The position numbers were made by a program, and so were the translations under genes. From contig NZ_SDLI01000010.1 in assembly GCF_004123195.1 (NCBI RefSeq), positions 62,001 through 126,000 of the forward strand: a stretch of 64,000 nucleotides of DNA, in the 5' to 3' direction. Shown here in pieces: positions 35,001 through 42,836 of this stretch. How positions within the stretch are numbered: the stretch's first letter is position 1; each line of letters starts with the position of its first letter. Source of the DNA: Ammoniphilus sp. CFH 90114. Its GTDB lineage: Bacteria > Bacillota > Bacilli > Aneurinibacillales > RAOX-1. Under the pieces are notes generated by a model, which was given only the letters and a program-made list of their open reading frames with translations, had not been told where the DNA came from and made no database searches.

Positions 35001-38000
35001 GACTCATACACACCCTCAGCCAAACCAAAGCTAACAGGAACGACTTCAGGAATGACAACCTCCATCTCCTTAAATAGCTCTCCGTCCGCTGTATAAATCT
35101 TTACCACATAACTGCCTGGTACCAATGGTTGGGTTTGATAAGAGAATTGGTCATCCGTTACTGTAACCTCTTTATCTACAACCAATGAATCCGCGGATAG
35201 TTCAAATACTTTAATTGTCACTTTATCCGTATTTTGAGCTGTACCCGTAATCGCAAGGCTCTTATCCGGTCGCACTTCGACTTGTGCTCCCATTTGATCA
35301 ATAAAGGCATGCATCTGGTAAGTAGAAGTCGCAGACGGTGTACGAGCATTGCGTAACTCAATTTCGAATGTGACCTTACCTGATTCCCCATTATTGATAA
35401 TGCTGGAGAAGAAACGAGCCGAAACATTATCCATCGTGATTGGCAGGAAGCTTAACAGATCAATCGATTGCGATCCCTTGTCATATTCCCCCATGTAAAC
35501 CGGTAAGGTAAGCAAGGAACTTGTATATAAATTCCCATGCTTGTCATAGATTCCTTTAAGATAAACATCAGACTTCGCACTTAAGTTCAAATCAATGAAC
35601 TTGATTTTTGCAGCGCCCGGTACGTAACCGACAAGTTGATTACCTGTTAGGCTAAACGGAACACTACCAAGCTTCACATTATTAATAGTAGGGTTGCTGG
35701 TAAACTCCTTCTCAGCCTCTTCCACTTGTGCTTTCTTCTGTTCAATTTTAGCTAGTAACTCATTACGCTTGCCCTCATGATTCACTAGATACGTCTTTTC
35801 AATTACTATTTTTACTAACTGCTTAGCCGATTGAATATCAGCTAAAGTATGCAATGGCAAGGCTACATATGTTTCAACTGCTTGATTGGCCACATCATAT
35901 CGCTCAATATCTTTCAACACAACATCGATAGCTTGTTTTGCTGTAGCTAAACGAGTAAGAAGGTCGGCTTTTTCAGGTACGTTATCAGCAATCCTAGCTA
36001 CATCCACTTCTGCTTGATTGAATAGCAATAATGCTCTGCTGCGATTTTCTTCATCCCATAAATCTAGTGCAATCGCTTCTTCAAGGGCCTCTACCTTAAC
36101 TGTCGCAATATCAAGTGCTGGCAATTGCGCTTCGCGCTCTTTCACTCTTGTATCTTGTGCTACAATTCTTTGCATCAAGAATTCATACTTCGTTGGGTTA
36201 GTTACTTTGGTCACTGCGCTGTGGGCATCCAATCCAAGCAGCATTGCAACCTTCAGATCAGCAACAGTCACCAATGCCGCCTCTTCATAGGCAACAACTG
36301 CATGCTCTGCTGCCTGCTCGACAGCCTCCATGTCATTCCATGCAACACTAAGCTTAGCTTTGGCTATAGCAATGATCTCGCTGAGCTCTATCTTCGTTGG
36401 ACTATCTGCAAGTTGGTTTACTGCTTCAACTGCCAACTCGTAAGCATTTATAGCTTCTATTAAGTTTTGATATTCTTTCAGGTCCTTGGCTACAGCTTGC
36501 TCTAACTGAGCAACCATGGCGTATGCATATTGAAGGAGATTGAATGCTTCTCTCGCTGCTTTAATCTTTTGCTCAGCTTCCTCAACTTTCACGAGCAAGG
36601 CTTGTTTATCTGGACTATCTAGCAACTGTTCAACAGCGTGCTTGGCCGTTACTAGAGCAGATTCTGCCGCAAGTAGATTTGACTCTACGGATAAATCCTT
36701 ATCGGCTGCTGCTTCTAAGTTTTCTACACTTAACTTCGCTGCTCCACCGCGAACAAAATCTTGGAATTCCCGCTTGGCAACTTCCCAGCTTCCCTTGATC
36801 TTTTCTTTAACGGTCGCATCTTGTGTAGAATCATGAAGCCAGGATTTCAGCCCATCTACCACACCTTCCATATCATGGCGATCCAGACCATAGAAATGAC
36901 TACTCGTTCCAAGCGTTTTGTCAAATGCTGATTGCATAGCTTGTGAAGCAAGCGGCTGACTCTTAACCTCGTGCTGTAGATGCGAGTAATAAGCACTAAT
37001 GAACTCTAAGGCATCCGTAGAATTCACGCCGTGAGCATCTAGCATAGGAATATAGTGATTGAAGATCCTTGCCTGAAGATTTTCTAAATCTTGTACCGTC
37101 ATGATTTCGCCAGCAAGCAAGATTAATTCCGTTGTCAAGTCAATTGCATCATCACTTCTGACCGGACCTTCTGATAGATCAACTCGACTCCTAACAATTT
37201 CAACAACTGCATTACGCAAGGTTGCGTCCTGAGTAAAGATCTGGTTGAGCTCACGAATTTGTGTTTTCTCCGCCTCGGTTAAATCCCTGCTTAACTTGGT
37301 CGCAAATTGTTGCAAGGTCGTATATAAGGATGTCCAATCCCCTGTGATAACGTAGCGTGCTTCTTGTACAGAACTTTGTTTCCAAACATCATTAACGGCA
37401 ATGGCCTTAATCGTAGTGCTGTAGCTTACATGAATTGGTCCGCTGTACACTCTCGTATTCGGTTGACCTGGTACAGGATCAAGTCCATCCGTTGTATAAT
37501 AGATGGTGGTTCCTGATTGAGCTTCTAGGACGACATCAAGAGCGTTTTTATATGCGCCCCCCGGTGTCTTGAAAACAACTGGGTTCGGTGGAAGAACGAT
37601 ATCCTTAATGATATACTCTGCCGTTCTTACTTCACTGATAAATCCGTTAACATCTACGGCGATAGCCTTAAGAGTTGCCGACTGACCAATTGTGATCGGA
37701 CCAGAATACTTATTTTTAGGATCAATCGTAGGCGTTGTACCGTCCAATGTATAGTAGATAACAGCTTCTGGCTCGGAAGACAAGGTTACCACTTTAGGCT
37801 GTGAATACTCTCCCCCTGGAACACTGAAACTAACCGGCTTTACGGGTTCAACGACTACCGTACTTGCATTTTGGATTTCGATTTCATTGCCTTTTGGATC
37901 ATAGACCTTGACAGTATAAGACCCTGGTTGTAAAGCCTGAGGGGTTGTGTATGTGAACATCTTGTCCACTACATCTATTTCCTCATTGTATACCGGAGTG

Positions 38001-39799
38001 TTAGAATCTAGCTTATTAAAGATTTTTACGGTAACTTTGTTTAGACTCTCAGCGGCACCGTCTACCGTTACCTTACGGTTAGGATGAACAGTTACCGAAC
38101 CACCTGTCTCGCCCACATGAAGATCCAAAACATAAGTCGATGTCTTACTGCTATTTTTAGAGTTTTGCAGCTTTACCTCAAAAGAAATCTTTCCTGGTGT
38201 GGGGCTGCCCAACCCTCCATTAACCGCATCCCTCAAGACACTAATTGGTGAGTTTTCCAACGTTTTTAGTGAGTTAGGGAGCATCTTAGCTAAATTGATG
38301 CTTTGTTCTCCATCTCCATACTCCCCCATATTTCTCGGAAAGACAGGAGGATCCATATCTTTAAATGGTGACTCGCCCGCTGCATTCAAAATATCCGTGA
38401 GGAAGACCTTAGAGCCAACATTCAGATCTACATTCAGGTCCATGTTTTTGATAATCATTGAACCAGGAATGAATACCTTCAGGTGTTTTTCACCAATAGG
38501 AGAGAAATTAATACCAGCTAACTTCGCGTTGCTTACAGTTGGGGCCACATTTCCCAAAGCAAGTTCAGCTTTAGCAGTTTCAACAACCACTTTATGTGCG
38601 TTTACTCTTGCTAGAAGCTCCGTTTTCTTGCTTTCGTTCTGAACCAATTCAATTTTGGTTCTAGCGTTACTTTCTAGCTGTTCCGCTAGAGAGATTTCCG
38701 ATAACGTCGTCAGGGGTGCCGATTCATAAGCATCAACAGCTGCTTCAGCAACGGCAATATTTTTGGCTTCATCAAAAGCTATTCTCGCATGGTGTATCGT
38801 TTGTGCCGCTACATTGATTCGAGCTTCCAGTTCTTCTCGTTTCGCCTGATCATTCACGCGGGATACAGCTTCCCTTGCCGGAGGAATCTTTGCTTCTGCC
38901 GCTAAGAGGTTGGCCTCCACGCCCAAATACTTAGAAGCCGCTTCTTCTAATGCAGTCACAGCTGCTTCTGCTAGCTTCACATAATCAAACTTCGTTTTTG
39001 CTTCTTCAACTAATTTCTTCTGCTCTTCGATTCGATGTATTAGCTTAGCTTTTATTGTTTCATTATGGATCAGGTCGACCTTCGCTCTCGCTACTACCTC
39101 AAGAGCCTCAGCTTCAGCAATCTCCTCCACCGTCGTTAAAGGAGCTTTCTCATAGTTAATAACAGCGACTTCAGCAGCTTTGATATGAACTAATTCTTGC
39201 TTTGCTCCTTCTACAGCTTTCTTACGCGCTTCAATCCGATCGATGAGAGCTTGTTTCTCGGGGCCGGTTGAAATAAGTCCAACTTTTACCCTTGCCAAAG
39301 CCTCAAGCTTCTCTGCCTGTAGAATATCTGCATCCGTGGCGATAGGTGCCGTCTCATAAGCTTGAACAGCCTTCGTAGCTTCAACGATGAGATCTGCTTG
39401 AGTTTTAGTCAAATCGATGACATTGCTTCCTTCAACATGCCACTTCTTCACTTCAATTGCTTTCAGCTCTTGACCTGTCAGTGGCGTTGCCTTCATAAGA
39501 TCATTTAAGCTCTTAATATTTCCTTCAAGTTCAACCCAGCTGCCATTAAAGGATTTAAAATAAGCCTTCTTACCGTTCTGTACGTTTTCTTTCTTATAAC
39601 CGGAAGTATCATCTAATTGAAATAATTCATCACCAATAAGCAGTGAGTTAGGCTTCACCAAATGATCGATTTCATCAACGCTTGCAGCTAGAGCCACAGG
39701 GGCTATTCCAGCGATGACCGTCCCAACTGCCACATTAGACAATACATTTTTAACTAGTGGTGATTTTTTATCCCTTTTTCGTTTTTGCAATCTCCCCAT
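32060..39799 (-). CDS. Giant multidomain surface protein (2579 residues) with chitobiase-like and helical repeats
   Basis: Signal peptide ~1-38 (RKRDKK, hydrophobic core, ALA). Residues ~110-410 and ~1010-1360 are helical ~70-residue repeats of FIVAR/albumin-binding appearance (VARAKVDLI, ARTKIELV). Two copies of a ~130-residue beta domain lie at ~420-560 and ~1366-1500. Five chitobiase C-terminal-like beta domains carry IYYT(L/T)DG near 683, 766, 1613, 1903 and 2185. Four ~190-residue helical domains (starting (D/N)W-x-x-L, then L-x-x-x-(E/Q)K-x-(Q/R)(I/V)-x-(D/E)LN-x-x-F) follow four of them. The C-terminus has four 17-residue acidic repeats (EGTETPAEGEVLPEPV). No SLH, LPxTG or terminal membrane anchor was seen, so anchoring is unexplained. 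AGGAGG lies 7 nt before ATG 39799. Likely an adhesin or wall-scaffold protein. Confidence 0.85.
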   Translation of the reverse strand: MGRLQKRKRDKKSPLVKNVLSNVAVGTVIAGIAPVALAASVDEIDHLVKPNSLLIGDELFQLDDTSGYKKENVQNGKKAYFKSFNGSWVELEGNIKSLNDLMKATPLTGQELKAIEVKKWHVEGSNVIDLTKTQADLIVEATKAVQAYETAPIATDADILQAEKLEALARVKVGLISTGPEKQALIDRIEARKKAVEGAKQELVHIKAAEVAVINYEKAPLTTVEEIAEAEALEVVARAKVDLIHNETIKAKLIHRIEEQKKLVEEAKTKFDYVKLAEAAVTALEEAASKYLGVEANLLAAEAKIPPAREAVSRVNDQAKREELEARINVAAQTIHHARIAFDEAKNIAVAEAAVDAYESAPLTTLSEISLAEQLESNARTKIELVQNESKKTELLARVNAHKVVVETAKAELALGNVAPTVSNAKLAGINFSPIGEKHLKVFIPGSMIIKNMDLNVDLNVGSKVFLTDILNAAGESPFKDMDPPVFPRNMGEYGDGEQSINLAKMLPNSLKTLENSPISVLRDAVNGGLGSPTPGKISFEVKLQNSKNSSKTSTYVLDLHVGETGGSVTVHPNRKVTVDGAAESLNKVTVKIFNKLDSNTPVYNEEIDVVDKMFTYTTPQALQPGSYTVKVYDPKGNEIEIQNASTVVVEPVKPVSFSVPGGEYSQPKVVTLSSEPEAVIYYTLDGTTPTIDPKNKYSGPITIGQSATLKAIAVDVNGFISEVRTAEYIIKDIVLPPNPVVFKTPGGAYKNALDVVLEAQSGTTIYYTTDGLDPVPGQPNTRVYSGPIHVSYSTTIKAIAVNDVWKQSSVQEARYVITGDWTSLYTTLQQFATKLSRDLTEAEKTQIRELNQIFTQDATLRNAVVEIVRSRVDLSEGPVRSDDAIDLTTELILLAGEIMTVQDLENLQARIFNHYIPMLDAHGVNSTDALEFISAYYSHLQHEVKSQPLASQAMQSAFDKTLGTSSHFYGLDRHDMEGVVDGLKSWLHDSTQDATVKEKIKGSWEVAKREFQDFVRGGAAKLSVENLEAAADKDLSVESNLLAAESALVTAKHAVEQLLDSPDKQALLVKVEEAEQKIKAAREAFNLLQYAYAMVAQLEQAVAKDLKEYQNLIEAINAYELAVEAVNQLADSPTKIELSEIIAIAKAKLSVAWNDMEAVEQAAEHAVVAYEEAALVTVADLKVAMLLGLDAHSAVTKVTNPTKYEFLMQRIVAQDTRVKEREAQLPALDIATVKVEALEEAIALDLWDEENRSRALLLFNQAEVDVARIADNVPEKADLLTRLATAKQAIDVVLKDIERYDVANQAVETYVALPLHTLADIQSAKQLVKIVIEKTYLVNHEGKRNELLAKIEQKKAQVEEAEKEFTSNPTINNVKLGSVPFSLTGNQLVGYVPGAAKIKFIDLNLSAKSDVYLKGIYDKHGNLYTSSLLTLPVYMGEYDKGSQSIDLLSFLPITMDNVSARFFSSIINNGESGKVTFEIELRNARTPSATSTYQMHAFIDQMGAQVEVRPDKSLAITGTAQNTDKVTIKVFELSADSLVVDKEVTVTDDQFSYQTQPLVPGSYVVKIYTADGELFKEMEVVIPEVVPVSFGLAEGVYESAQEVSLIAAEGATIYYTLDGTDPVPETATLYTGPIRVDRSLTIKAIAVDAQGNMSEMVEAQYIITGDWSELFADLKNFVAKMNGLTPEQKQRIADLNETFKSDPILRAELLQLVKDSVDLSESEDTQVNLENREAMATELVLLIGEIMTVQNVDELKGRINHHYIPMLEQQGVNALDALVLITRLYEQIQQEVIADSLTIDAISRAYSAALGGAQHFHGLGADDVHNLALSLRTWAEDESEHQELKQDIRLTWVIVKSVFEEFVKGGDIYPPDYVTFSVGGGYFSKPFSVKLFAEPGATIYYTLDGTVPTKSSMVYTDAIMISDSTIINAIAVDAAGNSSEVAEARYVMLHNWDGLYTDLEHYAMKLQQDLTSEEKSQVRELNEMFRTDSILRQAITKIVWERVDLTDGPVEPNAAVDVTAALVQLAGEILTVEDVPALQARVMNYYLPIFDQHGVNPAEAVQFAADFYSNLKSLVQVDELSSIVFEEAFIKSLGEDENFYGLDRNDVSGLIAGLKDWVYDSSQDSEIKTEILTSWAVVKRAIYDYMSGEDTTPPHGVEFSKPGATYTGSVTVELSTEPGAAIYYTLDGSEPTMESLVYSHPIIIERNTLLRAIAVDAAGNVSRVMQEKYTIMADWNGLYQDLVEFAEMLKSDLSSEEKQQIRDLNDIFRNDTALREELIQIVRDKVDLSDGPIRADDQVNLTAELLLLAGQIMTIQDVVDLQTTIIDKYVPMLEAHNLNATDALYFLTDFVKNVKNQGTFDAQSFEAAFSATLGTADSFYGLDRNDLNQLINGLQQWLYDDSEQMELKDKIESSLKVLKRAITGYIEPEEQPLDPLHGLDGTIGTAPATGEVQQPEADQEGAPQDQTPTEEGTETPAEGEVLPEPVDEGTEAPAEGEVEPEPTEEGTETPAEGEVLPEPVEEGTEVPTEGESQPETTGEPLQEPIQSEEQLDPSLIAVPEDDADSEEVLVISEEEVVE
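32208..32395. repeat. 51-bp in-frame tandem repeats
   Basis: Four copies of a 51-bp unit encode the 17-residue acidic repeats at the end of the giant protein. Copies one and three share about 60 identical bases, offset by 102 bp (beginning near 32236 and 32338). The near identity suggests recent duplication. Confidence 0.75.
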
Positions 39800-39858
39800 T
39801 GAACAACCTCCTAAATTGTGGAGAATCAAATTAATATACAATAGAACAAAATCTAGTA

Positions 39859-39894
39859 AATAGCTAAGCGATAATCGTCTTTCGCTTAGCTATT
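39859..39894 (-). terminator. Terminator of the second SLH gene
   Basis: AATAGCTAAGCGA (39859-39871) and TCGCTTAGCTATT (39882-39894) form a perfect 13-bp stem with a 10-nt loop. The tail on the minus strand is TACTAGATTTTG. Confidence 0.7.
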
Positions 39895-39914
39895 GTTTTC
39901 ATAGATTTTTCTTA

Positions 39915-42422
39915 TTACTTTTCGATTTTCCCTGATGTTCCATTCGTTTGCCCTTTAAGTTTCCATTCTCCTAAAGGATATTGATTCATATCGAAGAATC
40001 TGATCTTCAAATCCTGTGGATTCTTAAAGACTTCCTTCAGTGTGCTAAGACTTTGATTTTTCGACTTGATTGTACCCACATGGTAATCTCCAGATGCAGG
40101 ATAGACTTGGTAATATGCCGCATTTTTCAACTCAGTATCTTCTGCATTCAATGTAACACTGAATTGGTAGGTATATCGATCTCCAGGGAAGGCGTCAAGT
40201 ACCTTCCAGGATGATACTAGTTTCTTTTCTACTTTGATATCATCACTAGCTGGTACAATTTTTTGCGTGATACTGCTGTTCACACTCTCAACAACAACTC
40301 CATTAACCTTCACTTCAATGGTTTGCGTGACCACCACAGTATCATTTAGGATACTAATGGATACCGCAGAGTTTACAGTAATCTTATTTAGAGTACCACC
40401 TGTTCCCCCAATGGTGAAAGATTGGCTGCTGCTGGATTCAATCTTAATATCCATATTCTCAATGCCGACGGAACCTGATCCACTTGGGATATTAAATGTC
40501 AGGTTGGAAGCCCTCGTTACGTTAAGACTGCCGATTGTTCCGCCAGCTGCCCCGTCAATCCCTTCAACGAAAAAGGAGATCTCTTGAAGAATATTAACTG
40601 TTCCTATACCGCTGCTGGTGTTTAGCTTCAGCTTAACATCCGATTCAAGATCCAATGTAGCTACAGAAGTTTCTCCCTCAAGGGCCAAACCTACTCCCGC
40701 ATGGTTAACAACCACAGTATTCATTTTAGACTTACCCTTAAAGCCAACTGTATTGGAAGATCCCCCATTGACTTGTGTATTGCCTTTGACCTCTACATTT
40801 AAAGCAGTAAATTCTTCTAAATCCTGACCAGACGCAGTCTTTTTCTCAACAACTAAATCACCGTCAATTACAACGTTTTGAAGGGTAATACCTTCCCCTT
40901 TAATGGTGATTTTCCCTTTTACGGTTGGTAGAGCACCTGCTGGACCGTAAGTTTTACCGTCTCCACTTAAGACAATATCTCCTACGACATTCTTACCGGC
41001 ATTTAGGTCAGCAATTCGTTGGGCGTTATAATCGATAGAGATTCCTCCACCACCTCCACCGCCGCCTAGAGCAGGCTTTTTAATCTCGTAAGTAACCCCG
41101 TCTGGCTTTACAACCTTCACAGGCTCTTGTTCTAATGTCGTTCCATTTACATTAATGTTGGCTAGCTCGATTTTCCCTTTACCGGTCATCTTGGTTGCTG
41201 CATCCAGTGTCAAGGTTTTGATGATGGCAGCTTCAGCCACATCAATCGTCATTTCCTTCGCTTTATCAGTAACCAACAATTCAGTGATTGTTCCACTCTC
41301 TACTTTTACCTTCGTTTTGTTAGAATTAATTTCCACTCTATCGAAGTTACCCACAAGAGTGACGAGAGAATCGGCTTTAATAGTCTCGGATAATATAACC
41401 TTTGCAAATCCGGTTGAATCCTTAAGATCCTTTTCTTCTAATTTAGCACCAGACTGCAACGTTACTTCTCCTACACTAGTCTTACCGCTAGCAAGGATTC
41501 TTACATTTCCATTCTTTTTATCCACTGTAACTTGATTAAGTTCACTATTTTCAATCTTAATGCTGTTTGGCCCACCGCCAAGGATCGTCGTAGTTCCCTT
41601 CACGGCCACTTGCTTAAGCGTTACATCTCCTTCGCCAATCCCTTCTGTTAAAACTAGATTTCCAGTAATAACAATGTTCTGCAAAGTAATGTCTTTCGCT
41701 GTTACTTGTACATTTCCTTCGATTGTTTCTGCGCCTTCTGCTGGCCCATATGTGCCCGATTTGTCATAAGTTTGACTGACAACCTTAGGCTGGTCCTTCA
41801 TGGCATAATTTAAAGTAACGATGGCTTCGGCACGAGTAATAGGTTTAGCTGGTTGATACGTGTTGTCTGGGTAGCCCTTCATATAGCTCTTAGAAACAAC
41901 GGCAGCAACTGCACCCTTGCTCCAAGCTGGAATAGACGCTCTATCTGCAAACTGTTCAATAGCTTGAAGATTAGCCTCCATATCCAATTTCCCGATTTTC
42001 GCTAATACCACAGCAGCTTCCTGACGGCTAATAGGATTCTTCGGTCTCATGGTGCCGTCGTTGTAACCAGATATGTATCCTGCTTCTTGAGCTATCGCCA
42101 CTTCTGAAGCATACCAGTCACTCGGCAATACATCAGAATATTGGATATTGCCTTTCTTCTCATAATCAAATGCGCGATTAACAAGTACCATAAACTCAGC
42201 GCGAGTTATCAAATGATTAGGCTTGAACGTTCCATCAGGATAACCATTCACTAGCCCTTGGTCGATCCAGTCATTAATTTGACTTTCCGCCCAGTGGCCT
42301 CTCAAATCATTAAATGATAGTTTTCCTTCAGCACCAATGATTGAATAAGGAAAAACCATGTGGAACAAAAACATCAATGAAAATATGATAGAGAATTGCG
42401 CTCTCTTATTCCATTTCCTCAT
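39915..42422 (-). CDS. SLH-domain surface protein with beta-repeat region (paralogue)
   Basis: An 835-residue exported protein. Signal peptide ~1-30. Three SLH domains (~34-205) with DLRGHWAESQINDWIDQGL, ITRAEF, ISRQEA and ITRAEA. A beta-repeat region (~215-440) is closely related to that of 29105-30931, e.g. LTEGIGEGDVTL and VDKKNGNVRILASGKT. A glycine run lies near 445-452. A second beta-repeat part (~465-740) and a unique C-terminal domain (~745-835) follow. ATG 42422 is chosen, with GGGAGTGAG upstream; GTG 42437 is an alternative. SLH modules should bind pyruvylated wall polysaccharide. It has its own promoter and terminator. Likely part of the S-layer. Confidence 0.87.
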   Translation of the reverse strand: MRKWNKRAQFSIIFSLMFLFHMVFPYSIIGAEGKLSFNDLRGHWAESQINDWIDQGLVNGYPDGTFKPNHLITRAEFMVLVNRAFDYEKKGNIQYSDVLPSDWYASEVAIAQEAGYISGYNDGTMRPKNPISRQEAAVVLAKIGKLDMEANLQAIEQFADRASIPAWSKGAVAAVVSKSYMKGYPDNTYQPAKPITRAEAIVTLNYAMKDQPKVVSQTYDKSGTYGPAEGAETIEGNVQVTAKDITLQNIVITGNLVLTEGIGEGDVTLKQVAVKGTTTILGGGPNSIKIENSELNQVTVDKKNGNVRILASGKTSVGEVTLQSGAKLEEKDLKDSTGFAKVILSETIKADSLVTLVGNFDRVEINSNKTKVKVESGTITELLVTDKAKEMTIDVAEAAIIKTLTLDAATKMTGKGKIELANINVNGTTLEQEPVKVVKPDGVTYEIKKPALGGGGGGGGISIDYNAQRIADLNAGKNVVGDIVLSGDGKTYGPAGALPTVKGKITIKGEGITLQNVVIDGDLVVEKKTASGQDLEEFTALNVEVKGNTQVNGGSSNTVGFKGKSKMNTVVVNHAGVGLALEGETSVATLDLESDVKLKLNTSSGIGTVNILQEISFFVEGIDGAAGGTIGSLNVTRASNLTFNIPSGSGSVGIENMDIKIESSSSQSFTIGGTGGTLNKITVNSAVSISILNDTVVVTQTIEVKVNGVVVESVNSSITQKIVPASDDIKVEKKLVSSWKVLDAFPGDRYTYQFSVTLNAEDTELKNAAYYQVYPASGDYHVGTIKSKNQSLSTLKEVFKNPQDLKIRFFDMNQYPLGEWKLKGQTNGTSGKIEK

Positions 42423-42539
42423 GTCTATAAATCTCACTCCCGTCTTATTAAAATACTAACCTCTTAATAATACCTCTTTATCTAAATTACTCTCCCCCTC
42501 CTCATTTCCCGCTCTATCAAACTTTGTACCTATATCACT

Positions 42540-42568
42540 ATAATAAATGGTTCCTATTTACATATCAA
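42540..42568 (-). promoter_or_regulatory. Promoter of the second SLH gene
   Basis: On the minus strand TTGATA (42563-42568) and TATTAT (42540-42545) are exactly 17 bp apart. The leader to ATG 42422 would be about 110 nt. Confidence 0.65.
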
Positions 42569-42792
42569 ACACTTCTTTCTAAAAAGGACAAGATTCGTCT
42601 ATTTTATTCGACATTTTCTTCCGAATTCTTCTCTTTATTACGCTAAATTCTAAAGATATCTGACATTAACTAATTCTAAACAACAACCCTCCGAAGATAG
42701 GCCCCTTTCCACCTCGCATCATAAAGCGACAACCTAACTGGCTATCACATATGTTGTTATATAGTAAATAAACATTTTTTCTTCTTCACAAA
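42569..42792. other. Intergenic spacer without recognised gene
   Basis: AT-rich sequence between the promoter of the second SLH gene and the terminator of the Fn3 giant gene. Several AATTCT and ATTCG words occur, but without clear phasing. Confidence 0.4.
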
Positions 42793-42822
42793 ACAAAAAA
42801 AAACCAACTCCGTAGAGTTGGC
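42793..42822 (-). terminator. Terminator of the 3174-residue protein gene
   Basis: CCAACTC (42804-42810) and GAGTTGG (42815-42821) pair with a CGTA loop. On the minus strand the stem is followed by ten or more Ts. Confidence 0.85.
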
Positions 42823-42836
42823 TCAATATCTTTCTA

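Noticed and set aside
42569-42680. Phased AATTCT/ATTCG array like those elsewhere
   Set aside because: Spacings (13, 26 and others) show no consistent period.
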